From: Jeongeupia sp. USM3
Lineage (GTDB): Bacteria; Pseudomonadota; Gammaproteobacteria; Burkholderiales; Chitinibacteraceae
Length of the DNA stretch: 64,000 nucleotides
Direction: 5' to 3'
NCBI RefSeq assembly: GCF_001808185.1
Contig: NZ_CP017668.1
Span: 3,720,001 to 3,784,000 of the forward strand
Shown one piece after another: positions 20,419-30,766 of this stretch (positions within the stretch are counted from its first letter, which is position 1; each line of letters starts with the position of its first letter). The translations under genes were made by a program, and so were the position numbers. The notes beneath the pieces are model-generated. The model was not told where the DNA came from and ran no database searches. It saw nothing but the letters and a program-made list of their open reading frames with translations.

Positions 20419-21855
20419 TCAACCGGCGCGCCGGGCCTCGCCGGCGCCGGTCACGCCGGCGGCCGCGGCACCCTCCGGCAGCGGATCGTCGATCCGTGCA
20501 AACAGCAGTGCCGGTGCGGCGATGACGACGCCGATGCACAGATAGGTGTGCAGGAATACCGTGTGCAGCTGCGGCGAGCCGGTGGCGAAGTGGCCGCCGA
20601 ACGCGGCCAGCAGCAGGCCGACCAGCGCGGCACCGAGGCTCATCGTCAGTTGCATGATCATCGACATCAGCCCGTTGCCGCTGCCGGCCAGGCCGTTGTC
20701 GAGGTCCTTGAGCATATAGGTGTTCATCGCCGAGAAACGCGTGGCGTTGAGCCCGCCCTGAACGGCCATCAGCAAGGCCATCGGCCAGTACAGCCCGGCC
20801 AGCCCGCACAGGCCGATGCCGACGATGGTCAGGCCGAGTGCTGCCGTGGTGGCGCTCAGCACGCGACGGTATCCGAAGCGCCGGACGGTACCGACGACGA
20901 CGCGCTTCATCGACATCGACCCGATCACGGTCGGAATCGACATCAGCCCGGCGTGCAGCGGGCTGAAGCCGAGGCCCATCTGCAGGAACAGCGGCGTCAG
21001 CAGCGGCAGTGCGCCGGTACCTATGCGGCCGAAGAAGCTGCCGAACGCCCCCATCCGGAAGCTCGGCACCGAGAACAGCCGGGGGCTGAATAGTGGCGTG
21101 GCATGGCGCTGCGCGTGTTGCCAGTACAGCGCCAATGCCAGCGCGGCGGCGGACAGCATCGGCACGACCGCGTCCATGCCCAGGTGCAGCTCGCCGGCGC
21201 CTTCGAGCGACAGCGTCAGCATCGCCATCACGACCGCGGCAAGGACGAAGCCGGTGACATCGAAATCCGGGTTGTGATCGAGCTTGAAGTTGGGCATCAG
21301 CCGCGCCGTGGCGATGATGCCGAGCAGACCGATCGGCAGGTTGATCAGGAAGATCCAGTGCCACGACGCGTACTCGACCAGAAAGCCGCCGAGCGTCGGT
21401 CCGACCAAAGGGCCGATCAGGCCGGGCAGCGTGACGAAGTTCATCGCCGCCATGAAGTCCTTGCGCGGCACGGCTTTGAACACGGTCAGGCGTCCGACCG
21501 GCACCATCATCGCGCCGCCGGCGCCCTGCAGCATGCGGGCGACAACCAGCGCGCCGAGGTCCGGTGCAAGCGCACAGGCGAGCGAGCCGGTGGTGAACAG
21601 CGCAATCGCGGTGATGAAGATGCGGCGAACGCCGAAGCGGTCGGCCAGCCAGCCGCTGGCCGGCAGCAGCACGGCGACGGTCAGCACGTAGGCGATCGCG
21701 ACCGACTGCATCCGCAACGGATTTTCGCCAAGGCTGTGCGCCATCGACGGCAACGCGGTGTTGACGATGGTGGCGTCCAGCGTCTCCATGAAAAAGCCGA
21801 TCGCCACCAGCCACAACAGCCAGCGGGTCGAACCCGCATTGTTTTCGGTCTGCAT
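20419..21855 (-). CDS. mdtD: MFS multidrug exporter, MdtD-like (DHA2)
   Basis: Fourteen-helix drug:proton antiporter (478 aa; E. coli MdtD 471 aa). Features: LDATIVNTALPSMAHSLGENP after helix 1, motif A GWLADRFGVRRIF, motif C GPLVGPTLGGFLVEYASWHWIF, and the MdtD-like RFSAMNTYMLKDLDNGLAGSGNGL near the C terminus. ATG 21855 gives MQTENNAG; the TTG further up was not used. In E. coli mdtD belongs to the mdtABCD-baeSR operon, but no RND genes are here. Two matching palindromes lie just upstream and suggest repression by a dimeric regulator encoded elsewhere. Confidence 0.82.
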   Translation of the reverse strand: MQTENNAGSTRWLLWLVAIGFFMETLDATIVNTALPSMAHSLGENPLRMQSVAIAYVLTVAVLLPASGWLADRFGVRRIFITAIALFTTGSLACALAPDLGALVVARMLQGAGGAMMVPVGRLTVFKAVPRKDFMAAMNFVTLPGLIGPLVGPTLGGFLVEYASWHWIFLINLPIGLLGIIATARLMPNFKLDHNPDFDVTGFVLAAVVMAMLTLSLEGAGELHLGMDAVVPMLSAAALALALYWQHAQRHATPLFSPRLFSVPSFRMGAFGSFFGRIGTGALPLLTPLFLQMGLGFSPLHAGLMSIPTVIGSMSMKRVVVGTVRRFGYRRVLSATTAALGLTIVGIGLCGLAGLYWPMALLMAVQGGLNATRFSAMNTYMLKDLDNGLAGSGNGLMSMIMQLTMSLGAALVGLLLAAFGGHFATGSPQLHTVFLHTYLCIGVVIAAPALLFARIDDPLPEGAAAAGVTGAGEARRAG

Positions 21856-21894
21856 CCCGCAACACCTTGCCAAAGCCTTGCCGGCTCCGGATCA

Positions 21895-21909
21895 CGTAAT
21901 CCAATTACG
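21895..21909. promoter_or_regulatory. palindrome CGTAAT-N3-ATTACG, site 1 upstream of mdtD
   Basis: Perfect inverted repeat with 6-base arms and CCA spacer, 40 bases upstream of the mdtD ATG. It is identical in arms and spacing to a second site centred 44 bases away. The shape suits a TetR- or MarR-type dimer. Confidence 0.65.
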
Positions 21910-21938
21910 CAATGCTAGGCGTGTGGTACGCAGAATTC

Positions 21939-21953
21939 CGTAATCTTATTACG
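21939..21953. promoter_or_regulatory. palindrome CGTAAT-N3-ATTACG, site 2 upstream of mdtD
   Basis: Second perfect copy of the CGTAAT-N3-ATTACG palindrome, here with a CTT spacer. The 44-base centre-to-centre distance is about four helical turns, so two dimers could bind the same DNA face. It lies 10 bases from the stop codon of the cyclase gene, which is transcribed towards it. Confidence 0.65.
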
Positions 21954-21962
21954 TTGTTTTAA

Positions 21963-23309
21963 TCAACTATCTGGCATGTCGGCCATCTGGCCGCCGGTGT
22001 GCTTCGAACCGGCACTGACCACCCGGTTGCGTCCAAGGCGCTTGGCTTCGTAGAGCGCCTGGTCGGCGCGTTCGAGGAACTGCGACAGCGGTTCGTCGGC
22101 CAGCGTCGCCACGCCGAAGCTCGCGGTCAGCGGCCGACCGGTCGGCCAGTCGGCCGCTTCGATCGACTGGCGCAGCGACTCGGCCAACTGGCCGGCGTGC
22201 TCGAGGCTGGTGCCAGGGCAGAAAATGACGAACTCCTCGCCGCCCCAGCGCACCAGGTAGTCACGCAGGCGGATGCGCTTGCGGAGCAGGGCGGTGAAGT
22301 GCTGCAGTACCTGGTCGCCGACGGCATGACCATGCTCGTCGTTGACCCGCTTGAAATGGTCGATGTCGCAGAACAGCGCGGCAAACGACTGCTTGCTGAT
22401 CTGGCTCATCGCCGCCTCGTCAAGCAGTGCGTCGCGCACGCCCGCACGGTTGAGCGCGCCGGTCAGCGGGTCGTGCTTGGCGAGTTCGCCGATCTTGGCG
22501 TTTTCGATCATCAGCGTGGCGTTCAGCGCGCTGAGTTCCTGCTCGCGTTCGCGGCTGTGCGCCAGCGTGCGACGCATGCCGATCTGCCCGCGCAGCAGGT
22601 AGGCGAGTGCGGCGCCGACCCACAGCGCGATGATGAATAGCGCCATCTCGCCGGTGCTGACCCATTTGCCGCGGAATTCGACATAGTCGATGGTGATGCT
22701 GCGCAGTGCGTTTTCGCGCACGCCGGCGGTGTCGATCATGATGACCGGCACATTGTCCATTTCGACCGCAGCGCGCTCGACCGGGATCTTGTGGTTGACC
22801 AGCCACCACGAGGCGACGTTGAAAGCGCGCAGCGGCACCTGGATCTCGCGACCGTCGTCGCGCGGATCGAACTGCAGTTCGTTGAGCCGCCAGCTCAGCG
22901 AATCGTCGGCACTGGCGTCCCGGGGGTCGAAATTGCGCACGAAGATGCGCAGCCGGGGATTGCCGCTGCCGGCGCTGCGCAGCTTGAACGCAATGTGCTG
23001 AAAGCGCGACAGGTCGACGCCGTGCTGCGGCTTTTCGCTGAGCCAGATTGCCAGTTCGCAGAACGGCCACTCGTACTGGTCGCGCAGCGTACAGCCGAAC
23101 ACGATGCGCTTGTCCTGCACCGCCAGCGTCGCTACCGATGCGCCGCCGCTCTCGCGGTCGTCGACGATCTGCAGCCGGTACGGACTCTCGCCGTCGATGC
23201 GCAGCACCCGGTCCAGCCCGAAGTACTGCCAGAGCAGCAGGCCGATGCTGATGACCAGCAGGGCAACGATGGCGGGGCGCAGGATTCGGTGCGGGTCGGA
23301 CTGAGGCAT
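21963..23309 (-). CDS. membrane diguanylate cyclase with periplasmic CIA30-like sensor
   Basis: Makes c-di-GMP. The 448-aa protein has a first helix at 13-30, a periplasmic domain (about 31-220) of mostly beta strands resembling CIA30/galactose-binding folds (FQHIAFKLRSAGSGNPRLRIFVRNFDP), a second helix at 222-240, a short coiled coil and a GGDEF domain. The active site is GGEEF at 356-360, and an inhibitory I-site RLRD stands five residues before it (347-350), so an active, feedback-controlled cyclase is expected. The ligand of the sensor is unknown. It shares the intergenic operator region upstream of mdtD but is transcribed into it. Confidence 0.88.
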   Translation of the reverse strand: MPQSDPHRILRPAIVALLVISIGLLLWQYFGLDRVLRIDGESPYRLQIVDDRESGGASVATLAVQDKRIVFGCTLRDQYEWPFCELAIWLSEKPQHGVDLSRFQHIAFKLRSAGSGNPRLRIFVRNFDPRDASADDSLSWRLNELQFDPRDDGREIQVPLRAFNVASWWLVNHKIPVERAAVEMDNVPVIMIDTAGVRENALRSITIDYVEFRGKWVSTGEMALFIIALWVGAALAYLLRGQIGMRRTLAHSREREQELSALNATLMIENAKIGELAKHDPLTGALNRAGVRDALLDEAAMSQISKQSFAALFCDIDHFKRVNDEHGHAVGDQVLQHFTALLRKRIRLRDYLVRWGGEEFVIFCPGTSLEHAGQLAESLRQSIEAADWPTGRPLTASFGVATLADEPLSQFLERADQALYEAKRLGRNRVVSAGSKHTGGQMADMPDS

Positions 23310-23631
23310 GCTTTCAATGTCGATAAATTAGTGTTTGCTAATTAGAACGCTTTTCCGGTCGCGAGCACAAACGATCCGGGCGGTTTACTCGCGCAACTAC
23401 ATGGTTTTCCGGCTTTGCAGGTAATCATGCATTCCGGATTGCCAAATTTTTATGAAATCGGATTGTAAATCAATGCGTTGTTATCTTTAAATATATTGTC
23501 GTATTGGGTAATGAATACGCCGGCTGGCGCTTATGTAAGCGCTTGCCGGCCACTACGTCATCATTACCAATGCCAAGCCACGGTGCGCATCGTACATTCC
23601 GCGCTTATCAAATCGCCGACGTCATATACCC
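23310..23631. other. 322-bp AT-rich divergent gap with a perfect-arm hairpin
   Basis: No gene seen. The stretch 23440-23510 is AT-rich compared with its surroundings and contains a possible promoter for the rightward FUSC gene (TTGTAA at 23463-23468, 18 bases, TTAAAT), which is a weak call. A 32-base hairpin follows at 23519-23550. The short open frames here show no coding character. Confidence 0.5.
23519..23550. repeat. two-tier hairpin upstream of FUSC gene
   Basis: GCCGGC-TG-GCGCTT-ATGT-AAGCGC-TT-GCCGGC: two 6-bp perfect stems stacked with a TG/TT mismatch. No T tract follows, so it is more likely an operator or leader structure than a terminator; it lies 82 bases before the FUSC start. 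Confidence 0.5.
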
Positions 23632-24666
23632 ATGCTGCTTCATCCCGCCCTGACCCTGCAGCGTACCCCGGCGAACCGCCGGCGCATGCTGCGCGCGGCG
23701 ATTGCCGTCGGTCTGCCGCTGGCGGTCGCGCTGTTGCGGGGCGAGTTCCTGCCGGCGGTCTATGGCGCGGTCGCGGGTTTCTACACGCTGTTCGTCGACA
23801 GCGGCGGCGATACCGGCGAGCGGCTGGCGGCGATCCTCTACATGACGGTCGGCATGCTGCTGGCCGGCATCGCCGGTGTCGTCGGTCATCTGGTTCCGGG
23901 GGCGTCGCTGCTGCTGCTGATCGGCTTTACCGCCGTTGCCGGCTGGCTGCAGGGTGCCGGCAGCGCGGTCGAGTTCATCGGCAAGTACTGGCTGATCGCC
24001 TTCCTGTTCGGCGACAGCGCGCCGGACCTGCCGCCGCTGTGCGGCACCTACCTGATCGTCGGCGGGCTGGCGGGGATGCTGGCGGTGCTGATCGACCTGG
24101 CGATCGCCCGCAAGCCCGAGCCGCAGAGCGCGCCGATGCTGCGCGATGCGGCCCGGCACCTTCTGCGCCGGCGCCACACCAACGGCGCGTTCACGATCTA
24201 CTTCATGGTGCTGGTCGTCGCCGGCTACGTGGTCGGCCACTGGCTCGGGCTGGCGCGCGCCTACTGGGTGCCGCTGACGATCGTCATCGTCACCGTCTAC
24301 GATCCGCGCCACAGCATCCACAAGCTGATCCAGCGTCTGGCCGGTTCGCTGATCGGCGCCGTGCTCGGCGCGCTGATCGTGCATTTCGTCCGCGCCGAGT
24401 GGGCGCTGGCGCTGTGCGTGACCGCGATGGCGGTCTGGCTGCCGGCGGCACAGGCGCGCAATTACTGGGTTGCGGTGATTCCGATCACCGCGCTGGTGAT
24501 GGTCCTGCTCGACTTCGGCATCCTGCGCGGCAGCATGTCGGCGACCGATTTCGCGCTGGCGCGGATGGCCGACACCGTGGTCGGCTGCCTGATCTGCGGG
24601 CTGGGGGCGGCGATCTACCTGCGCCTGCTGCCGCGGATCGAGGCTGCGCAAAAGCGGCGCCGCTAG
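23632..24666 (+). CDS. FUSC-family inner-membrane protein
   Basis: 344-aa membrane protein of the fusaric-acid-resistance/aromatic-acid-efflux superfamily (AaeB/YccS-like). It has two repeated blocks of about four to five helices: residues 20-150 and 205-335, the second with the typical ARAYWVPLTIVIVTVYDPRHSIHKLIQRLAGSLIGAVLGA region (FUSC-like domain). It is short compared with full AaeB (655 aa) and lacks the large soluble domain. Efflux of a small aromatic or drug is a guess. No partner membrane-fusion protein gene is adjacent. Confidence 0.75.
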   Translation: MLLHPALTLQRTPANRRRMLRAAIAVGLPLAVALLRGEFLPAVYGAVAGFYTLFVDSGGDTGERLAAILYMTVGMLLAGIAGVVGHLVPGASLLLLIGFTAVAGWLQGAGSAVEFIGKYWLIAFLFGDSAPDLPPLCGTYLIVGGLAGMLAVLIDLAIARKPEPQSAPMLRDAARHLLRRRHTNGAFTIYFMVLVVAGYVVGHWLGLARAYWVPLTIVIVTVYDPRHSIHKLIQRLAGSLIGAVLGALIVHFVRAEWALALCVTAMAVWLPAAQARNYWVAVIPITALVMVLLDFGILRGSMSATDFALARMADTVVGCLICGLGAAIYLRLLPRIEAAQKRRR

Positions 24667-24933
24667 CCGGCGGCCATCGTGGATGGTCAAATTGATTGAC
24701 GTTGTTTCGTCCGGATGTCAATGGTTGCGAGACGCAGCCATGACGCCGAGCAAATTTCATGCGGCCGGCGTAACAAGTACCGCCACCGGTTGCAGGCGAT
24801 GAACTACATTTGCGGCATCGACATCGGGCGCAAGCGCCTGTGCCGCCTGCGCTCATGACAGGGGCAAGCGCGCAGGGCGCCACCGTATCTCAAGCAGCAG
24901 TCCGGGCTCCGCGCCCATAAGAGGAATCGACAT

Positions 24934-26982
24934 ATGCAGACATTCTTTATTGCGCCGACGCGCCAGAACGTGGGCCTGACTTCGGTTTCGCTCGGCGTGG
25001 TCCGGGCGCTGCAGCGCCAGGGCCTCAAGGTCGGTTTCGTCAAGCCCGTCTCGCAGGACCATCACGAGATCGAGCGTTCGACGCACTTCGCCCGCGAGAT
25101 CTGCCAGATCGACTCGCCGAACGGGCTGTCGACCGGCCAGGTGATCGCCCGCGTCGCGGCAGGGCAGAACGACGATCTGCTCGAGGACATCGTCAGCCTG
25201 TGCATCGGCGCGTCGCACGGCGCCGACGTGCTGGTGGTCGAAGGTCTGCACGTCGACCCCAACAACGCATTCACCGCCGGCCTGAACGCCGACGTCGCCC
25301 GCGCGATGCAGGCCGAAACCGTACTGGTCGCCAATGCCGGTGCGCCGGGCGCGGTCAACGAGGTCAAGGTGCTGGCCGCCCAGCTCCGGCATGAAGGATT
25401 GAACGTCGCCGGGGTGATCTTCAACAAGGCGCCGGCGACGTTCGATGCCGCCGCGCAGCCGGCCATCGACGGCATCCCGGTCTGGGGCGTCATCCGTTAT
25501 GACGCACAGCTGCTCGCGCCGCGCACGCTCGACGTCGCACGCCATCTGAACGCACAGGTGCTGATCGAAGGCGAAATCAGCAAGCGCCGCGTGCTGGAAA
25601 CCGTGGTCGCAGCCCGTTCGGTCACCGAAGTCGTCGAGCGGCTCAAGCCGGGCGCGCTCGTCGTCAGCGCCGGCGACCGCGACGACATCATGCTCGCGAC
25701 CGCGCTGGCGGCGAAGAACGGCGTCCAGCTCGCAGGGCTCTTGCTGACGCACTCGAGCATGCCCGACCCGCGCATTCGCGAATTCTCGGCGATGGCGCTC
25801 AACAGCGGCATTCCGGTGCTGCAGACCGACACCGACAGCTACGGCACCGCGGCGCGCATCGCTCAGGTGCCGCAGGCCGTCGCGGCCGACGACATCGAAC
25901 GGATGAACGCGGTGCTCGATGCCGTCGCCGAACAGCTGGCGGCCGAATCGCTCGCCGCCGGCGTCAGGGTGCCGGCATCGGGGCGGATGTCGCCGCCGGC
26001 ATTCCGCTACCAGCTGATCAGCAAGGCGCGCGCGGCGAAGAAGCGCATCGTGCTGCCGGAAGGCGACGAGCCGCGCACGATCAAGGCGGCGGTGATCTGC
26101 GAGGAGAAGGGCATCGCCAGCTGCGTGCTGCTCGGCAAGCGTGCGACGATCGAGTCGATTGCCGCCGCCCAGGGCGTGACGCTGCCGGCATCGCTGGAAA
26201 TCCTCGACCCGGATCTGGTCCGTCAGGAATACGTTGCACCGATGGTCGAGCTGCGCAAGAGCAAGGGCCTGACCGAAGGCCAGGCGCTCGAGCAACTGGC
26301 CGATACCGTCGTGCTCGGCACGATGATGCTGGCGGTCGACAAGGTCGACGGTCTGGTTTCGGGCGCCGTGCACACGACGGCCAGTACCGTGCGTCCGGCG
26401 CTGCAACTGATCAAGACCGCACCGGGCTCGTCGATCGTCTCGTCGGTGTTCTTCATGCTGATGCCGGACCAGGTGCTGGTCTACGGTGACTGCGCGATCA
26501 ACCCGAACCCGACCGCCGAACAACTGGCCGAAATCGCCAAGCAGAGCGCCGACAGCGCGCAGGCGTTCGGCGTCGACCCGAAGGTGGCGATGATCAGCTA
26601 CAGCACCGGCAAGTCCGGCGCCGGCGCCGATGTCGACAAGGTGCGTGCCGCGGCCGAGCTGGCGCGCGAGAAGTACCCGCAACTGGTGCTCGATGGTCCG
26701 TTGCAGTATGACGCCGCATCGGTCGCCGATGTCGCCGCGCAGAAGGCACCGGGCAGCAAGGTGGCCGGCAAGGCCACCGTGTTCGTGTTCCCGGACCTCA
26801 ACACCGGCAACACGACGTACAAGGCGGTGCAGCGCAGCGCCCACGTCGTCAGCGTCGGCCCGATGCTGCAGGGCTTGCGCAAGCCGGTGAACGACCTGTC
26901 GCGCGGTGCGCTGGTCGACGACATCGTGTTCACGATCGCGCTGACCGCGATCCAGGCCGCCCAGATGGACGAACAGCGTTAA
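24934..26982 (+). CDS. pta: phosphate acetyltransferase
   Basis: Interconverts acetyl-CoA and acetyl phosphate in the cytoplasm. It is the long proteobacterial form (682 aa; E. coli 714): an N-terminal P-loop-like domain (MQTFFIAPTRQNVGLTSVSL; residues 1-215), a DRTGG domain (about 220-330) and the catalytic PTA domain (about 355-682), with RIVLPEGDEPRTIKAA at its start and KVAMISYSTGKSGAG near the active site. The usual partner ackA is not adjacent. Acetyl phosphate formed from acetaldehyde released by the nearby AEP pathway is a possible metabolic link, but that is speculation. A strong terminator follows. Confidence 0.95.
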   Translation: MQTFFIAPTRQNVGLTSVSLGVVRALQRQGLKVGFVKPVSQDHHEIERSTHFAREICQIDSPNGLSTGQVIARVAAGQNDDLLEDIVSLCIGASHGADVLVVEGLHVDPNNAFTAGLNADVARAMQAETVLVANAGAPGAVNEVKVLAAQLRHEGLNVAGVIFNKAPATFDAAAQPAIDGIPVWGVIRYDAQLLAPRTLDVARHLNAQVLIEGEISKRRVLETVVAARSVTEVVERLKPGALVVSAGDRDDIMLATALAAKNGVQLAGLLLTHSSMPDPRIREFSAMALNSGIPVLQTDTDSYGTAARIAQVPQAVAADDIERMNAVLDAVAEQLAAESLAAGVRVPASGRMSPPAFRYQLISKARAAKKRIVLPEGDEPRTIKAAVICEEKGIASCVLLGKRATIESIAAAQGVTLPASLEILDPDLVRQEYVAPMVELRKSKGLTEGQALEQLADTVVLGTMMLAVDKVDGLVSGAVHTTASTVRPALQLIKTAPGSSIVSSVFFMLMPDQVLVYGDCAINPNPTAEQLAEIAKQSADSAQAFGVDPKVAMISYSTGKSGAGADVDKVRAAAELAREKYPQLVLDGPLQYDAASVADVAAQKAPGSKVAGKATVFVFPDLNTGNTTYKAVQRSAHVVSVGPMLQGLRKPVNDLSRGALVDDIVFTIALTAIQAAQMDEQR

Positions 26983-27004
26983 GCCGCTCGGCGATCTGCC
27001 AGAG

Positions 27005-27032
27005 AACGCCGGCTCGTGCCGGCGTTTTTTTT
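27005..27032 (+). terminator. pta terminator
   Basis: AACGCCGGC / GCCGGCGTT, 9-bp perfect stem with TCGT loop, followed by a run of eight T, 23 bases after the pta stop. Confidence 0.93.
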
Positions 27033-27159
27033 GTCGCCGCGAATACCGGGCCGGCTGCACGTTCGAAGCCAATTTGCGCCGGACGGTGATTGTGCCCGAA
27101 GCGGATCGTCATGATCGCGTGGTAGAATCCCCGGTTTACCCAAACCCTCGCAGCATTCC

Positions 27160-28974
27160 ATGACACGCGCCCTTCGCAATATCGCCATCATCGCCCACGT
27201 CGACCACGGCAAAACCACCCTGGTCGACCAACTCCTGCGCCAATCCGGCACCTTCCGCGACAACCAGCAGGTTGACGAGCGCGTGATGGACTCGAACGAT
27301 CTTGAAAAGGAACGTGGCATCACGATTCTGGCCAAGAACACCGCCATCGACTACGAAGGCACCCACATCAACATCGTCGACACCCCGGGGCACGCCGACT
27401 TCGGCGGTGAAGTCGAGCGCGTGCTCGGCATGGTCGACGGCGTGCTGCTGCTGGTCGACTCGGTTGAAGGCCCGATGCCGCAGACCCGCTTCGTCACCAA
27501 GAAGGCGCTGGCGCTGGGTCTGAAGCCGATCGTCGTGATCAACAAGGTCGACCGTCCGGGCGCGCGTCCGGACTGGGTCGTCGACCAGACGTTCGACCTG
27601 TTCGACAAGCTGGGCGCAACCGACGAACAGCTCGACTTCCCGATCATCTACGCGTCGGGCCTGAACGGCTTCGCCAAGCTCGACCTAGCCGAAGAATCGG
27701 ACAATATGCGTCCGCTGTTCGAAGTGGTGCTCAAGCACGTGCCGACGCCGCCGGGCGATCCGGATGCGCCGCTGCAAATGCAGCTGTCGGCACTGGACTA
27801 CTCGACCTATACCGGCCGTCTTGGCGTCGGCAAGGTCATCAACGGCCGCATCAAGCCGGGCCAGCAAGTCGTCGTCATGAACCATGACGAGCAGGTGGCC
27901 ACCGGCCGTATCAACCAGGTGCTCGGTTACAAGGGGCTGGATCGCGTGCCGGTCGAAGGCGCCGAAGCCGGTGACATCATCATCATCTCGGGTCTGGACG
28001 ACATCGGTATCGGTGTCACGATCTGCGACAAGGATAACCCGATCGGCCTGCCGGTCCTCGGCGTGGACGAACCGACGCTGAACATGGACTTCATGGTCAA
28101 CACCTCGCCGCTGGCAGGTACCGAAGGCAAGTTCGTCACCAGCCGCCAGATCCGCGACCGCCTGACCAAGGAACTGCTGACCAACGTCGCGCTGCGCGTC
28201 GAAGACACGGCCGATGCCGACATCTTCCGCGTTTCGGGCCGCGGCGAGCTGCACCTGACGATCCTGCTGGAAAACATGCGCCGTGAAGGCTTCGAAATGG
28301 CCGTGGCCAAGCCGCGCGTCGTTTACAAGGACATCGACGGCCAGAAGTGCGAGCCGTACGAAAACCTGACCATCGACCTGGAAGACGAACACCAGGGCGG
28401 CATCATGGAAGAAATCGGCCGTCGCCGTGGCGAGCTGACCAATATGGAATCCGACGGCCAGGGTCGTACCCGCCTCGAATACCATATCCCGGCACGTGGC
28501 CTGATCGGCTTCCAGTCGGACTTCATGACCATGACCCGCGGCACCGGCCTGATGAGCCACGTGTTCGACGACTACGCACCGGTGAAGCCGGACATGCCGG
28601 GTCGCCACAACGGCGTGCTGATCTCGCAGGACAACGGCGAAGCCGTGGCCTACGCGCTGTGGAAGCTGGAGGACCGCGGCCGCATGTTCGTGTCGCCGGG
28701 CGACAAGCTGTACGAAGGCATGATCATCGGTATCCACAGCCGCGACAACGATCTGGTCGTGAACCCGATCAAGGGCAAGCAGCTGACCAACGTCCGCGCT
28801 TCGGGCACCGACGAAGCCGTTCGCCTGACCACCCCGATCAAGCTGTCGCTGGAATCGGCGGTCGAGTTCATCGACGACGACGAACTGGTCGAAATCACCC
28901 CGAAGTCGATTCGTATCCGCAAGCGCCACCTGCAGGAACACGAACGCCGCCGTGCGGCCAAGTCGGAAGGCTGA
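27160..28974 (+). CDS. typA: translational GTPase TypA/BipA
   Basis: Ribosome-binding GTPase of the EF-G family (604 aa; E. coli 607) needed for ribosome assembly and stress or cold growth. G1 is HVDHGKTT (13-20), the G2 region has ERGITI, G3 is DTPGHAD, and G4 is NKVDRPGARPDWV. The C-terminal half keeps the TypA-specific EGRRRGELTNM-like segment (IGRRRGELTNMESDGQGRTR) and GLIGFQSDFMTMTRGTG. Complete and undisturbed. Single-gene unit with its own terminator. Confidence 0.97.
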   Translation: MTRALRNIAIIAHVDHGKTTLVDQLLRQSGTFRDNQQVDERVMDSNDLEKERGITILAKNTAIDYEGTHINIVDTPGHADFGGEVERVLGMVDGVLLLVDSVEGPMPQTRFVTKKALALGLKPIVVINKVDRPGARPDWVVDQTFDLFDKLGATDEQLDFPIIYASGLNGFAKLDLAEESDNMRPLFEVVLKHVPTPPGDPDAPLQMQLSALDYSTYTGRLGVGKVINGRIKPGQQVVVMNHDEQVATGRINQVLGYKGLDRVPVEGAEAGDIIIISGLDDIGIGVTICDKDNPIGLPVLGVDEPTLNMDFMVNTSPLAGTEGKFVTSRQIRDRLTKELLTNVALRVEDTADADIFRVSGRGELHLTILLENMRREGFEMAVAKPRVVYKDIDGQKCEPYENLTIDLEDEHQGGIMEEIGRRRGELTNMESDGQGRTRLEYHIPARGLIGFQSDFMTMTRGTGLMSHVFDDYAPVKPDMPGRHNGVLISQDNGEAVAYALWKLEDRGRMFVSPGDKLYEGMIIGIHSRDNDLVVNPIKGKQLTNVRASGTDEAVRLTTPIKLSLESAVEFIDDDELVEITPKSIRIRKRHLQEHERRRAAKSEG

Positions 28975-28994
28975 TTCGGCCTTGCCCGAAGAGA

Positions 28995-29023
28995 ACGGAG
29001 CCCGAGCGGCTCCGTTTTTTTTT
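28995..29023 (+). terminator. typA terminator
   Basis: ACGGAGCC / GGCTCCGT, 8-bp stem with a five-base loop and nine T, 21 bases after the typA stop. Confidence 0.93.
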
Positions 29024-29156
29024 GTCCGTCTGTCGCATCCATCACGACGTCTGCCGCCGGCCGCTTGTTCCTTGCAAGGCTGAACCTTATCGTTTTCGGC
29101 GACCGGTCTTGAGGCCGGCAATCACACAAGGCGCCGGACGCCGGGGAGGCAGAGAG

Positions 29157-30575
<1,419 letters not shown>

Positions 30576-30585
30576 CCCGGTACCA

Positions 30586-30622
30586 AGAACAACAAACCCG
30601 CCACCGGCGGGTTTGTTGTTCT
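30586..30622 (+). terminator. terminator of the PL14-like gene
   Basis: Perfect 17-bp stem AGAACAACAAACCCGCC with ACC loop, 10 bases after the stop codon. The T-rich right arm gives TTTGTTGTTCT. Confidence 0.88.
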
Positions 30623-30645
30623 GGCTAGCGCGTAGAGCCGCAAAC

Positions 30646-30755
30646 AAAACTCGGCTAGGCGATGCTGGCAGGGCGGACGAAGCGTCCCGACTTCCTGCAG
30701 TCGCAACAGGACATGGAAGTACGGCAAGCGAGTACAACGCCGCCAGCAGGGTTTT
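30646..30755 (-). repeat. dispersed intergenic hairpin, copy C
   Basis: Minus-strand member of the hairpin family found also at 8.5, 43.2 and 46.0 kb. Read on the minus strand it starts with AAAACCCTGCTGG, then GTTGTACTCGCTTGCCGTAC, a longer tip closed by ACTTCC/GGAAGT, then GCTTCGTCCGCCCTGCCAGC and an outer GTTTT arm. The ten- to twelve-base bulge between inner and outer right arms is also present, as in copy A. It starts 12 bases past the ydfG stop, as expected for its terminator. Confidence 0.7.
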
Positions 30756-30766
30756 GCTGGCGGCGC

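Noticed and set aside
23478..24695. Long plus-strand frame overlapping the FUSC gene
   Set aside because: It is the out-of-frame shadow of the FUSC gene, which has clear membrane helices and a conserved family block.
24934..26982. Possible pta-ackA operon
   Set aside because: A strong terminator directly follows pta and the next gene is typA; no acetate kinase gene is present in the window.
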